This document shows, in pieces, positions 30,701-37,005 of a stretch of DNA of 64,000 bases (its first letter is position 1; the number at the start of each line of letters is the position of its first letter). Where the stretch lies: assembly GCF_006438915.1 (NCBI RefSeq), contig NZ_RCZE01000016.1:90468-154467 (forward strand), read 5' to 3'. Both the position numbers and the translations under genes were made by a program. The notes beneath the pieces are model-generated. The model ran no database searches. It had not been told where the DNA came from and saw nothing but the letters and a program-made list of their open reading frames with translations. The DNA is from Pseudomonas arsenicoxydans (lineage in GTDB: Bacteria > Pseudomonadota > Gammaproteobacteria > Pseudomonadales > Pseudomonadaceae).

Positions 30701-31755
30701 GTCTGCGCTGGATGCTGCCAACCGGTGAAGCGATGCCGCCGGAACTGGCGCACCAATGGCTGTTGCGCTACCCGCAGATCGGTTTGGTGAACGCTTATGG
30801 CCCGGCGGAATGCTCGGACGACGTGGCGTTCTTCCGCGTCGACCTGGCCTCGACGCGCGGCAGCTATTTGCCGATTGGTACGCCGACCGACAACAACCGT
30901 TTGTACCTGCTCGATGGCGCGCTGGAACTGGTGCCACTGGGCGCGGTGGGTGAGTTGTGCGTGGCCGGCACCGGTGTCGGTCGCGGCTATGTGAGTGATC
31001 CGTTACGCACTGCGCAGGTGTTTGTGCCGAACCCATTTGGGGCGCCGGGGGAGCGGTTGTATCGCACTGGCGACCTGGCCCGTCGACGCAGTGACGGAGT
31101 GCTGGAGTACGTCGGTCGTATCGACCATCAAGTGAAGATTCGCGGGTACCGCATTGAACTGGGGGAAATCGAAGCGCGCCTGCACGAACAGCCGGAGATC
31201 CGCGAAGCCGCGGTGGGGGTGCAGGAAGGGGTGAATGGCAAACATCTGGTCGGCTATTTGGTCGCGGCTGATTCTGCGCTCAATCCGACCGAACGCCTGG
31301 AGCGGATCAAGCAACGCCTGCGTGTCGAATTGCCGGAATACATGGTGCCGCTGCACTGGTTGTGGCTGGATCGGATGCCGCTCAACGCGAACGGCAAACT
31401 TGATCGCAAGGCGCTGCCGGCGCTGGAGATCGGCCAGTCGCAGAGTCAGGATTATCTGGCGCCGCGTAACGAGCTGGAGCAGGCGCTGGCGGACATTTGG
31501 ACTGAAGTGTTGAAAGTCGAGAAGGTCGGTGTGCGTGACAACTTCTTTGAACTGGGTGGGCATTCGTTGCTGGCGACGCAGATTGCGTCGCGGGTGCAGA
31601 AAGTGCTGCAACGGGATGTGCCGCTGCGGGCAATGTTCGAGTGCAGCACGGTGGCGGAGTTGGCTGCATACATTGATGGATTGGCGGCGAATGAGATCAC
31701 CGAGGAGAAGGCTGATCGGCTGAATGACCTGATGGCGGCGTTGGAAGGGTTCTAG
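18772..31755 (+). CDS. pvdL: Pyoverdine chromophore NRPS PvdL
   Basis: 4327 residues from ATG 18772, close to the size of P. aeruginosa PvdL. Landmark motifs by residue: fatty-acyl-AMP ligase with YTSGSTALPKG (~167), carrier LGGNSIVATQ (~604), condensation HHIIADG (~801), adenylation YTSGSTGQPKG (~1272), carrier LGGHSLL (~1661), condensation HHIVTEG (~1857), adenylation (~2336), carrier LGGDSIL (~2732), epimerase HHLVVDGVSW (~2912) with RTVGWFTS, condensation HHILIDAW (~3382), adenylation (~3867), last carrier (~4260). There is no thioesterase, so the peptide passes to the next NRPS. Known products are acyl-Glu, D-Tyr and diaminobutyrate, the chromophore precursor; residue identity is from the family, not computed here. 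The second and third condensation motifs depart from HHxxxDG. Confidence 0.96.
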   Translation: MTDAFELPSSLVQALQRRAALTPDRVALRFLADTPDQAVVLSYRELDQRARTIAGALQAEADFGDRAVLLFPSGPDYVAAFFGCLYAGVIAVPAYPPESAKRHHQERLLSIISDAEPRLLLTSADLRDALQQIEGAPPLLCVDTLEAALADRWAEPNLEDSHIAFLQYTSGSTALPKGVQVSHGNLVANELLIRHGFGIDLNPDDVIVSWLPLYHDMGLIGGLLQPIFSGVPCVLMSPAYFLGRPLRWLEAISEYGGTISGGPDFAYRLCSERVSESALERLDLSGWRVAYSGSEPIRLDTLERFAEKFSPCGFTPDSFMASYGLAEATLFVAGSPRGQGIGNLRVDDQALAQNRAESGEGSAIMSCGISQPDHAVLIVDPVALTEQAENAVGEVWATGPSIALGYWRNPEASAKTFVQHNGQTWLRTGDLGFMRDGELFITGRLKDLLIVRGHNLYPQDIEQTIEREVEVVRKGRVAAFAVNIDGQEGIGIAAEISRSVQKILPPEALIKAIRQAVAEAYQEAPGVVLLLNPGALPKTSSGKLQRSACRNRLADGSLDRYALFPSALAEREANAESGSELQTLIGQIWCEQLQVKQIHADDHFFLLGGNSIVATQVVARLREALGLELNLRLLFEAPTLGAFANAVAQQQQDGGLAQGAITPLSRTEAMPQSLAQNRLWITWQLDPHSSAYTIPGALRLHGELDEDAVRASFQQLIERHESLRTRFFERDGVALQQVDAAAGFNLQLIDISDLPAAEREARAEHIREDEARTQFDLEKGPLLWVTLVRLDDEDHQLLVTMHHIIADGWSLNVLIDEFSRLYAAASQGQKAKLPALPTQYADYGSWQRQWLAQGEGERQLAYWKTRLGDEHPTLNLATDHPRSAQHTHNAARHCVKLDATLSDAIHRTAQAHESTPFMLLLAAFQSLLHRYSGQRDIRIGVPNANRPRLETQGLIGFFINTQVLRAEVDSRQPFVELLAQTRQHALGAQAHQDLPFEQLLEAFPQAREQGLFQVMFNHQQRDLSALRRLPGLLAEELPWHSREAKFDLQLHSEEDQKGRLSLSFDYASELFDASTIVLLAEHFSNLLRGICEQPDTAIGDLPLLTSSEHAQQTAWSAAPCTPASQWLPQRLNEQAKLTPQRTALMWDGGAMDFADLHSLANRLAHYLRDKGVGPDVCVAIAVDRSPQLLIGLLAIIKAGGAYVPLDPDYPAERLAYMLDDSGVELLLTQTGLLERLPATEGVSVIAMDALNLDCWPSHAPGLHLHGANLAYVIYTSGSTGQPKGVGNTHAALAERLQWMQDIYRLNDTDVLMQKAPISFDVSVWECFWPLITGARLLMAGPGEHRDPHRIAQLVQQYGVTTLHFVPPLLSLFIDEPLAAQCTSLRRVFSGGEALPAELRNLVLEQLPAVQLHNRYGPTETAINVTHWQCTTADGERSPIGRPLGNVICRVFDSDLNPVPAGVPGELCISGIGLARGYLGRPGLTAERFVVDPLGEQGARLYRTGDRARWSADGVIEYLGRLDQQVKLRGFRVEPQEIEARLLAQEGVAQAVVLVRETAVGGQLIGYYTATETSETEDAQGARLNTALASELPEYMVPAQLMRLEQMPLSPSGKLDRRALPEPQWQKREHVEPATALEQQIAGIWREVLGQTQIGLRDDFFALGGHSLLATQIISRTRQACDVELPLRALFEHSELGAFADQVQLIQVSGKTNQQPPIEKVDRSQPVPLSYSQQRMWFLWQMEPDSPAYNVGGMARLRGVLDAGRFEAALQALILRHETLRTTFPSVGGVARQQVHGQTGMRMDWKDFSALAVDQREQRVQQLADDEAHMPFDLETGPLLRACLVKTAEHEHYLVLTLHHIVTEGWAMDIFARELSALYEAFVDDRESPLAPLPVQYLDYSVWQRQWLESGERQRQLDYWTAQLGREHPLLELPADRPRPPVQSHQGELFRFDLSDDLAARVRAFNAQNGLTLFMTMTAALAVLLYRYSGQTDLRIGAPVANRIRPESEGLIGAFLNTQVLRCQLDGQMSVGELFEQVRHTVIEGQSHQDLPFDHLVEALQPPRSAAYNPLFQVMCNVQRWEFQQSRTLAGMTVEYLANDARATKFDLNLEVTDLDHRLGCCLTYSTDLFDEPRIARMAGHWRNLLEALLADPRQRLSELPLLDTREQQALLDSLGVEPGEHRLDQCIHHLFSEQALARKDAPALTFAGQTLSYAELDSRANQLAWMLRERGVGPQVRVGLALERSLEMVIGLLAILKAGGAYVPLDPEYPLDRLHYMIEDSGIGVLLSDAAMLEALGELPATVARWCLEEDTAGLVNYPTTELPFTSLPQHQAYLIYTSGSTGKPKGVVVSHGEIAMHCQAVIERFGMRPDDCELHFYSINFDAATERLLVPLLSGAQVVLRAQGQWNAQEICELIRQHHINILGFTPSYGSQLAQWLATQDETLPVRMCITGGEALTGEHLARIRAAFKPNLFFNAYGPTETVVMPLASLAPEQLEEGLGSVPIGSVIGARVAYILDADLALVPQGATGELYVGGAGLAQGYHQRPGMTAERFVADPFANNGGRLYRTGDLVRQRADGLVEYLGRIDHQVKIRGFRIELGEIETRLLEHASIREAVVLALDAPSGKQLVGYLVTEVAEQDEALHAALRESLKSHLKSQLPDYMVPTHLILLASMPLTANGKLDRRALPAPDPELNRQQYVAPSSALELTLAAIWCEVLNVAQVGLNDNFFELGGDSILSIQVVSRARQQGIHFSPRDLFQHQTVQTLAAVATLTEQVIAEQGLLTGESRLTPIQHWFFDTDIPERQHWNQALLLEPTVALEPHRLEQALLAVIEQHDALRLRFTQTDAQWRAEHQPVSDVPVVSQVHVSSMDQCTALFVDAQRSLDLEAGPLLRALLVDGPEEQQRLFIAIHHLVVDGVSWRVLLDDLQTVYRQLDAQQSVNLPAKTSAFKEWAARLQAYAGSESLREELSWWQAQLAGPSVELPCERPQGERQNRHADTVSVRLDAERTRQLLQQAPSAYRTQVNDLLLTALARVLCRWSGHQSTLIQLEGHGRETLFDEIDLTRTVGWFTSAYPLRLTPMSAQGDSIKAIKEQLRAVPHKGLGHGVLRYLADDFCRQSMAALPVAPITFNYLGQFDQSFGADALFRPLDEAVGAAHDPHAPLPNELSVDSQVYGGELVLRWTFSAERHDPQTISDLADAYVRELHSLIEHCLQDDAGGLTPSDFPLAKLTQTQLDALPVPAAVIEDVYPLTPMQEGMLLHTLLEPGTGLYYMQDRYRINSELDPQRFAQAWQAVIARHEALRASFCWNVGEDMLQVIHKPGSTPIEYLDWSAMAETEQEPTLQALLKSEREAGFDLLNQAPFHLRLIKVGAARYWFMMSNHHILIDAWCRSLLMNDFFDIYTALGEGREAQLAVAPRYRDYIGWLQRQSLAEARQWWKTNLQGFERTTPIPSDRPFLREHAGDSGGMIVGDRYTRLDAHDGAQLRELAQAHQLTINTFAQAAWALVLRRLSGDRDVLFGVTVAGRPVDMPQMQRTVGLFINSIALRVKMPEDDQRCSVRQWLSGLLDSNMQLREYEYLPLVSIQENSELPKGQPLFDSLFVFENAPVEMSVLDRAQSLNATSDSGRTHTNFPLTAVCYPGDDLGLHLSYDQRYFDESTIERMLGEFKRLLLALVEGFHGDMADLPLLGTEEQDLLVHGCNQSEHDYPLEQSYVALFETQVARHPQRIAASCLDQQHSYVELNQRSNRLGHALIAAGVGLDQPVALLAERDLDLLGMIIGSFKAGAGYLPLDPGLPSQRLSRIIDLSRTPLLVCTQACREQALALLDESGCARRSKLLVWEEVQASAVSVANPGRYSGPDNLAYVIYTSGSTGLPKGVMVEQRGMLNNQLSKVPYLNLSDADVIAQTASQSFDISVWQFLAAPLFGARVDIVPNTIAHDPQGLLAHVSAQGITVLESVPSLIQGMLAHERMSLDGLRWMLPTGEAMPPELAHQWLLRYPQIGLVNAYGPAECSDDVAFFRVDLASTRGSYLPIGTPTDNNRLYLLDGALELVPLGAVGELCVAGTGVGRGYVSDPLRTAQVFVPNPFGAPGERLYRTGDLARRRSDGVLEYVGRIDHQVKIRGYRIELGEIEARLHEQPEIREAAVGVQEGVNGKHLVGYLVAADSALNPTERLERIKQRLRVELPEYMVPLHWLWLDRMPLNANGKLDRKALPALEIGQSQSQDYLAPRNELEQALADIWTEVLKVEKVGVRDNFFELGGHSLLATQIASRVQKVLQRDVPLRAMFECSTVAELAAYIDGLAANEITEEKADRLNDLMAALEGF

Positions 31756-31779
31756 TTTTTTAGCGCCTGTCAGGGCCTC

Positions 31780-31851
31780 TTCGCGAGCAAGCCCGCTCCC
31801 ACATTTGACCTGTGTTCGCAGGACAAATGTGGGAGCGGGCTTGCTCGCGAA
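31780..31851. repeat. REPIN after pvdL
   Basis: Inverted REP arms around a short spacer, 24 bases after the pvdL stop codon. The internal spacer is nearly the same as in the copy at 32770-32841, suggesting recent duplication. Confidence 0.9.
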
Positions 31852-31938
31852 GGGGCCGGTACAGACACTCCAAGTGTTGACTATGGGTCCACTGCGGCAC
31901 AGTCTCCCCCGTTCCAGTTTTCACCAAGGAAACAGTCA

Positions 31939-32763
31939 ATGCCCTTCGCAACGATTGATGGTCAACCCCTCTATTACCTGGATCAAGGCACCGGCCCGGC
32001 GGTCCTGCTGGCCGGCAGCTACCTGTGGGATCAAGCCATGTGGGCCCCACAAATTGCTGCCCTGTCACCGCACTACCGGGTCATCGCCTTGGACCTGTGG
32101 GGCCACGGCGAATCCGGGCCGCTGCCCGCAGGCACGCAATCGCTGGACGACATTGCGCGTCAGGCCTTGGCGTTGCTCGATCATCTGGACATCGATCGCG
32201 TCACGCTGGTCGGGCTGTCTGTCGGTGGCATGTGGGGCGCGCGGCTGGCACTGTCGGCACCGCAGCGAATCAACGGTCTGGTGCTGATGGACACCTACCT
32301 CGGGGTGGAGCCGGAACCGACTCGCCAGTACTATTTCTCGTTGTTCAAACAGATCGAAGACACCGGCGTGATCTCGACGCCGTTGCTCGACATCGTGGTG
32401 CCGATCTTCTTCCGTCCGGGCATCGATCCGCAGTCGGCGCTGTATCAGGATTTCCGCGCGAAGCTGGCTGCGCTGCCGCCGCAGCGTCTGCGTGAAAGCG
32501 TGGTGCCGATGGGGCGGATTACGTTTGCGCGGGATGATCTGTTGCCGCGTCTGGGGGCGTTGAATCCTGACACCACGCTGGTGATGTGTGGCGATCAGGA
32601 CAAGCCGCGGCCGCCGTCGGAAGCGAAGGAAATGGCTGAGCTGATTGGGTGTCCGTCAGTGCTGGTGCCGGAGGCGGGGCATATTTCCAGTCTGGAGAAT
32701 CCAGGGTTTGTCACTGAGGCGCTGCTGAAGTTTTTGGCTGAGAGAACCTGCAAGACCGTGTAA
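31939..32763 (+). CDS. Alpha/beta hydrolase
   Basis: 274 residues starting at ATG 31939 with AGGAAA upstream. The fold signatures are the oxyanion region LLAGSYLWDQAMW, the DLWGHGES strand, the nucleophile elbow GLSVGG, the acid in CGDQDKPRP and the catalytic His in PEAGHISSLENP. It resembles small-molecule esterases/hydrolases of the 3-oxoadipate-lactonase type. It is not the type II thioesterase PvdG that follows pvdL in P. aeruginosa. No PvdS box was found upstream, and REPINs flank it on both sides, so a role in pyoverdine synthesis is unsupported. Confidence 0.78.
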   Translation: MPFATIDGQPLYYLDQGTGPAVLLAGSYLWDQAMWAPQIAALSPHYRVIALDLWGHGESGPLPAGTQSLDDIARQALALLDHLDIDRVTLVGLSVGGMWGARLALSAPQRINGLVLMDTYLGVEPEPTRQYYFSLFKQIEDTGVISTPLLDIVVPIFFRPGIDPQSALYQDFRAKLAALPPQRLRESVVPMGRITFARDDLLPRLGALNPDTTLVMCGDQDKPRPPSEAKEMAELIGCPSVLVPEAGHISSLENPGFVTEALLKFLAERTCKTV

Positions 32764-32769
32764 TCGTTC

Positions 32770-32841
32770 TTCGCGAGCAAGCCCGCTCCCACATTTAACC
32801 TGTGTACGCAGGACAAATGTGGGAGCGGGCTTGCTCGCGAA
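32770..32841. repeat. REPIN between the hydrolase and dsbG
   Basis: Inverted REP arms around a spacer, between the convergent ends of the hydrolase gene and dsbG. Confidence 0.9.
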
Positions 32842-32878
32842 GGCGTCGGTGAATTCACCGGAGCTCCTTCGGGAATGA

Positions 32879-33649
32879 CTACTTAGGTCCCAAAATTTTA
32901 GCCAACTTGTCCGGCGAAGGCGCACCTTGCTGCTGTTGCAGCTCACCCTTGTCATCCATATAGAAAATCGCTGGAGTCGCCTGCAACTCCAGGTCTTCCA
33001 TCAATTGCATGTTCGCCGCCAGTTTCAGCTGAATCGCCGGCGGCACGTCCTTGAGGGCCTTGAGCGAACTCTCCTTGCCAGCCTTCTCGTGTTCTTCCAG
33101 CGCTTTGCTCGGATCCTTGGCCGCCAGCAATGCCGCTGATTTGCCCGGGCTGTCTTCGCGAATGATCCCGACCATGATGTGCCGCAATTGCACCTTGCCG
33201 GCCTTCACCCACGGCCGCGCCTGTTCCCAGAACACGTTGCAGTAAGGGCAGTTCGGATCGCTGAACAGATAGACGACACGCGGGGCGTCTTTCTTGCCGT
33301 CACCGATCCAGTTGCTGGCTTCCATCTTGCCCCAGACTTCCTTGGACATCGGCGCGTAGACCAGTTTCTGCAACGGCGCGGTGGTCAGGTCATTGCCTTC
33401 GGCATCGTAGAGATTGCCGAGCAACACGTGCTTGCCATCCGGAGTCAGGTACAGCGCCATGCCACGGTTCTGGTATTGCGCTGCGTAACCGCGCAAGCCA
33501 TCGGGGGCATCGAACTGGCCGACGATTTTTGCGCCCTTGGCTTCGATCTTCTTGATCGCGTCAGGCAGTTCTTCGGCGGCCTGCACCGACGGCAGGTGCA
33601 GCAGGGCGGCGCCGAGGGTCAGCGTCAGCAGGTGGCGGAGGCGGGGCAT
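32879..33649 (-). CDS. dsbG: Periplasmic disulfide isomerase/chaperone DsbG
   Basis: 256 residues with a signal peptide ending at QAAEE (about residue 25), an N-terminal dimerisation domain and a thioredoxin domain with the active site SDPNCPYCN (CPYC, as in E. coli DsbG). The cis-Pro region is LQATPAIFY. DsbG keeps single cysteines reduced or rearranges disulfides in the periplasm, fed with electrons by DsbD. Here it is the third gene of a dsbD-tlpA-dsbG operon, overlapping tlpA by 25 bases. From memory the same trio is PA2478-PA2476 in P. aeruginosa. Confidence 0.88.
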   Translation of the reverse strand: MPRLRHLLTLTLGAALLHLPSVQAAEELPDAIKKIEAKGAKIVGQFDAPDGLRGYAAQYQNRGMALYLTPDGKHVLLGNLYDAEGNDLTTAPLQKLVYAPMSKEVWGKMEASNWIGDGKKDAPRVVYLFSDPNCPYCNVFWEQARPWVKAGKVQLRHIMVGIIREDSPGKSAALLAAKDPSKALEEHEKAGKESSLKALKDVPPAIQLKLAANMQLMEDLELQATPAIFYMDDKGELQQQQGAPSPDKLAKILGPK

Positions 33650-34491
33650 GGCAGTTTCCTTGAAGAGGTGGACGGTGCGGCAGAAGAAGGGCTGTCGAAG
33701 TTTTCCAGGGCGCGGGCCAGACTGGCTTCCGAGAGTTCACCCAAATGGCTGGCCAACAGGCGACCGTCATTGCTATAGAACAGCGTAGTCGGCAAAGCCA
33801 TGGAACCCACGGCTTGACCCAGACGCCCACCGCCATCGAACAGCACGTTGGTCAGGCTCAGGCCCTGGGTTTCGAGGAACGTGGCGACGCTTTGCATGCT
33901 TTCGGCCTGATTGACGAACAGGAACGTCAGGTCCGGGCGGTGTTGCTGGGCGTTTTCCAGTACCGGCATCTCCCGACGGCACGGCGGGCACCAAGTGGCC
34001 CAGAGGTTAATTACCAACGGTCCGCCCCGGTAATCGGCCAGTTGCACGGTTTCACCGGCAGCATTGCGCAAGCTGATTTCCGGCAGGCGTGTGCCTTGCT
34101 CGTAAATGCTCAGGGAGAAGGTTGCCAGCAGCCAGAACGCCAGGCCGCTACCCACGCCGAATCCCAGAGGGCGGCGCAACCCCGGCCGACGCCAGCCGCG
34201 ATACAGCGTGGCCAGCAGCAGCACAATCACCCCCGGCCAAGCCAGAAAACCACCGTCGCGCAGGTCGATGATTTGCCACGGATCGTTGCGATAGTGCGCC
34301 CAGTAAACGGCGACGAAACTGACCCGGGCCGCCAGCATGCCTATCAGGAACAAGCTGAACAGCACCGACTCGGGGTTCTCGCCGCCCCGTTTGGCCACCC
34401 GCCAGCCGACAAACGTCGCCAGCGCCAGGGCACTGATCAGCAGCAAATGGTTAAGCGCGATGGCAAAGGTGCCGAGGGTAAAAGTCAGCAT
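33625..34491 (-). CDS. Membrane-anchored TlpA-type thioredoxin with an Lgt-like membrane domain
   Basis: 288 residues from ATG 34491, whose A is shared with the dsbD stop (TAATG). Residues 1-125 carry several membrane segments and a motif run (GMLAARVSFV, then DGGFLAWPGV) that recalls the membrane fold of prolipoprotein diacylglyceryl transferase. Residues 140-280 are a TlpA/ResA-like thioredoxin with WATWCPPCRREMP and the cis-Pro segment MALPTTLFY. It probably relays electrons between DsbD and periplasmic targets. The Lgt resemblance is by eye and does not imply acyl-transfer activity. Confidence 0.8.
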   Translation of the reverse strand: MLTFTLGTFAIALNHLLLISALALATFVGWRVAKRGGENPESVLFSLFLIGMLAARVSFVAVYWAHYRNDPWQIIDLRDGGFLAWPGVIVLLLATLYRGWRRPGLRRPLGFGVGSGLAFWLLATFSLSIYEQGTRLPEISLRNAAGETVQLADYRGGPLVINLWATWCPPCRREMPVLENAQQHRPDLTFLFVNQAESMQSVATFLETQGLSLTNVLFDGGGRLGQAVGSMALPTTLFYSNDGRLLASHLGELSEASLARALENFDSPSSAAPSTSSRKLPCPASATC

Positions 34492-36224
34492 TAACGGGCG
34501 TCTCGGGTTGTGGTCCAGCGTTGCAGGAAGGTGTCGGCATCGACCTCGCCGGTGATGCGCTGGCTGCGACGCTCTTCGCCGTCGGCGCCGATCCACAGGA
34601 AACTCGGTGGCCCCGGCACTTTATAACGGCCGAGCAGTTCGCGGCTGGCGGCATTGTCGGCGGTCACGTCGAGCCGGAGCAAGCGCACATCGCTCAACGC
34701 TTGCATCACTTTGGGTTTGCCGAAGACCCGTTTTTCCATGACTTTGCACGAGGTGCACCAGTCTGCGTAGTAGTCCAGCAGCACCCATTGGCCCTGCGCT
34801 TGCGCCGCATCCAGTTCCCGTTGCAGCGCTTGCGGGTCTTTGATCGTGGTGAAGGCCTCGTGGCCAACCGGTGCGGCGGCACTGGCCGTGGTTGAACCGC
34901 GATACACCTGCAGTGGCTGAAACAAATCGTCACTGCCACCTGCGGCGCCGATCACCAACAGGCTGCCCCATAAACCCAGCAGCATTGAGCTGGCGCCGAA
35001 AACGTGCGCTGTTCGACCGAAACCGCTGGACTGGCTCCAGGCGCTATAAGCCGCTAGCAACAGCAGCGCGCCACACAGACCGATCCATAGCGACTCATCC
35101 AGCACCGGGCGCAACATCAGCAGCGCGGTGGCGAGGAACAGGAAGCCGAAGATGCCTTTGAGCAGGTTCATCCAGGCGCCGGGTTTGGGCAGGAAGCGAT
35201 TACCGATGGTCACCAGCAACAGCAGCGGTACACCGATGCCGATGCCCATGGCAAACAGAATCAGCCCGCCATGCAGCGCGTTACCGCTTTGCGCAATGTA
35301 GAGCAGGGCGCCGGCCAACGGTGCGGTCATGCACGGACCGACCAGCAAGCCAGACAAGGCGCCCAGCGCACCGGCACCGACCAGGCTGCCGCCACGCTGA
35401 TTGCGCGATACGTTTTCCAGGCGGTCGCGAACCGCCACCGGCAGTTGCAGCTCGAAGAAACCGAACATCGGCAACGCCAGCAGAACAAACACGGCCGCAA
35501 AACTGCCCAACAGCCAAGGGTTTTGCAGCAACGCTTGCAGGTTCGCGCCAAGCAATGCGGCCAAGACACCCATCGCTGCGTACACCAGCGCCATGCTCAC
35601 CACGTAGCTGCCTGCCAAAGCAAACCCGCGCTTGGAGGTGGCGCCGCTACCCACAATCAAACCGGCCAGAATCGGCAGCATCGGCAATGAGCAAGGCGTG
35701 AACGCCAGCAGCAGGCCCAAGCCGAAAAACACCAGCAAACTCCAGCCCAGCGCCCTCTGTTGCAGGTCGCTGGCCAAGGCTTGATCCGGTGCTTCGTTTG
35801 CGACAATCGACGCGATACCGCCCAAATCCACGATCTGGGTCTGCGGCGGATAGCACAATCCGGCATCGGCGCAACCCTGGAAGCCCACCTTGAGTTGACC
35901 GGTAGCACCGGCCGGGATCTTCAGTTCCAGACCCTGGCGGTAAACCTGTTGTTCGCCAAAGAACTCGTCACTGTGCGCTTCGCCTTCCGGCAAGACAGGA
36001 TGCTGATCAGCAGGCAAGCCGTCGAATTTCAGGCGTTTTTGATAAAGGTAATAACCGTCGGTGATCTGCCAGTAAAGCTGGGTTTCACCCGACTCAAGGC
36101 GTTCAGACGTGAAAGCGAACGCTTTTTCCACCGGTAGGAATTCAGGTTTGGTATCGAACGGATTAGTCCCTGCCTGGGCCAGACCCGAGATCAAGAGGAC
36201 AAAAAATACAAACAGACGACTCAT
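34491..36224 (-). CDS. dsbD: Thiol:disulfide interchange protein DsbD (second-copy type)
   Basis: 577 residues: a signal peptide (about 1-18), an N-terminal alpha domain with the GCADAGLCYPP cysteine pair, eight predicted membrane segments with the redox pair FTPCSLPMLP and GPCMTAPLAG, and a C-terminal thioredoxin domain with YADWCTSCK. It moves electrons from cytosolic thioredoxin across the inner membrane to DsbG and TlpA partners. First gene of the operon. A GATTAACCG direct repeat lies 48-67 bases upstream and could be the site of the adjacent two-component regulator. It likely corresponds to dsbD2 of P. aeruginosa (PA2478 from memory). Confidence 0.9.
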   Translation of the reverse strand: MSRLFVFFVLLISGLAQAGTNPFDTKPEFLPVEKAFAFTSERLESGETQLYWQITDGYYLYQKRLKFDGLPADQHPVLPEGEAHSDEFFGEQQVYRQGLELKIPAGATGQLKVGFQGCADAGLCYPPQTQIVDLGGIASIVANEAPDQALASDLQQRALGWSLLVFFGLGLLLAFTPCSLPMLPILAGLIVGSGATSKRGFALAGSYVVSMALVYAAMGVLAALLGANLQALLQNPWLLGSFAAVFVLLALPMFGFFELQLPVAVRDRLENVSRNQRGGSLVGAGALGALSGLLVGPCMTAPLAGALLYIAQSGNALHGGLILFAMGIGIGVPLLLLVTIGNRFLPKPGAWMNLLKGIFGFLFLATALLMLRPVLDESLWIGLCGALLLLAAYSAWSQSSGFGRTAHVFGASSMLLGLWGSLLVIGAAGGSDDLFQPLQVYRGSTTASAAAPVGHEAFTTIKDPQALQRELDAAQAQGQWVLLDYYADWCTSCKVMEKRVFGKPKVMQALSDVRLLRLDVTADNAASRELLGRYKVPGPPSFLWIGADGEERRSQRITGEVDADTFLQRWTTTRDAR

Positions 36225-36271
36225 GGGTAAGCCTTATCCCTGTGCAAGTGAGAGGCACAATGGGAGGCGGC

Positions 36272-36291
36272 GATTAACCGATGATTAACCG
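36272..36291 (-). promoter_or_regulatory. Direct repeat upstream of dsbD, possible OmpR-type operator
   Basis: GATTAACCG at 36272-36280 and again at 36283-36291, 11 bases apart, one helical turn, as OmpR-family regulators prefer. An OmpR-type regulator is encoded 1 kb away at 37298. Confidence 0.5.
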
Positions 36292-36306
36292 CACGCCGGT
36301 GAATCT

Positions 36307-37005
36307 TCAGCCGCGCTGCAAGCCTCGCCACGACGTGTCGTTGACCGCGTGAGGGCCGGATTGCACGGTATTGAGCTGCAAGTTATAGACAAGGTATTGG
36401 TTGTTGGTCAGGAAGATGTAGAAGTAGTTGTCTGCGAATGTTCGATCTTCTTGTACTCCGGTAATAATACGTTTTAGATAGGGGGTGAGACCGTTCCATG
36501 CAGTGCTGGATATTGCTGCCTCGTGCAAATGTTTTTTCTTATAATCAAAAGTTATGTGATTGCCATCACTCAGTATAAATTTGAACACAAACGATTTGCC
36601 GATTACATCCCACCACGTTCCAGCGACAATGCGGTCAAAATAGGGAAGTAGAGCAGCCCAGACTGTGTTTTTTACTGGCTTGATGTAACTCGCGCTGTCA
36701 CTGTCTTGATTGTACTTACAGACGGTCGGCGTGTTGTCCTTATAAAAAAACAGCCATGAAATATCGGTGTCAGAACCTTCAGTTTCACCAGGCAGGTCGG
36801 TAGTGGTGAAGCCGAAGCGCAAATTTTTGGCATGAGAATGGAAGTCACCCCAGTTGCCTTGAGAGATAGCGCTGGGGTATCCCTCTGGAATATTTTCATC
36901 ATTGTTGCTGTATCGAGAGTATTTGTTGATGTCTTTAAAGAAGAAATGAATGCCGTCTTTTCCGGAGCGCCAGTCGACAGTGACAAAGTTTTTTAGTTGG
37001 GGCAT
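36307..37005 (-). CDS. Hemopexin-like four-bladed propeller protein
   Basis: 232 residues from ATG 37005 behind AAGGAA, with no signal peptide or membrane segment. Four repeats of about 55 residues are visible at roughly 19-54, 82-118, 137-172 and 193-228. Each has an aromatic strand (FFFKDINKYSRY, FKFILSDGNHITFDY, YFYIFLTNNQYLVY) and ends in a conserved Trp (W52, W116, W170, W226) near Gly-Leu or similar, the pattern of hemopexin blades. Bacterial hemopexin-like proteins such as Photorhabdus photopexins are known; ligand and role here are unknown. GC over 36361-36480 is 47/120 (39%), far below the neighbours, suggesting horizontal acquisition. It interrupts the dsb operon and its two-component genes. 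Confidence 0.65.
   Translation of the reverse strand: MPQLKNFVTVDWRSGKDGIHFFFKDINKYSRYSNNDENIPEGYPSAISQGNWGDFHSHAKNLRFGFTTTDLPGETEGSDTDISWLFFYKDNTPTVCKYNQDSDSASYIKPVKNTVWAALLPYFDRIVAGTWWDVIGKSFVFKFILSDGNHITFDYKKKHLHEAAISSTAWNGLTPYLKRIITGVQEDRTFADNYFYIFLTNNQYLVYNLQLNTVQSGPHAVNDTSWRGLQRG

Noticed and set aside
31939..32763. Alpha/beta hydrolase as PvdG thioesterase
   Set aside because: Its nucleophile elbow and overall sequence are of the lactonase/esterase type rather than the type II thioesterase, and it has no PvdS promoter.
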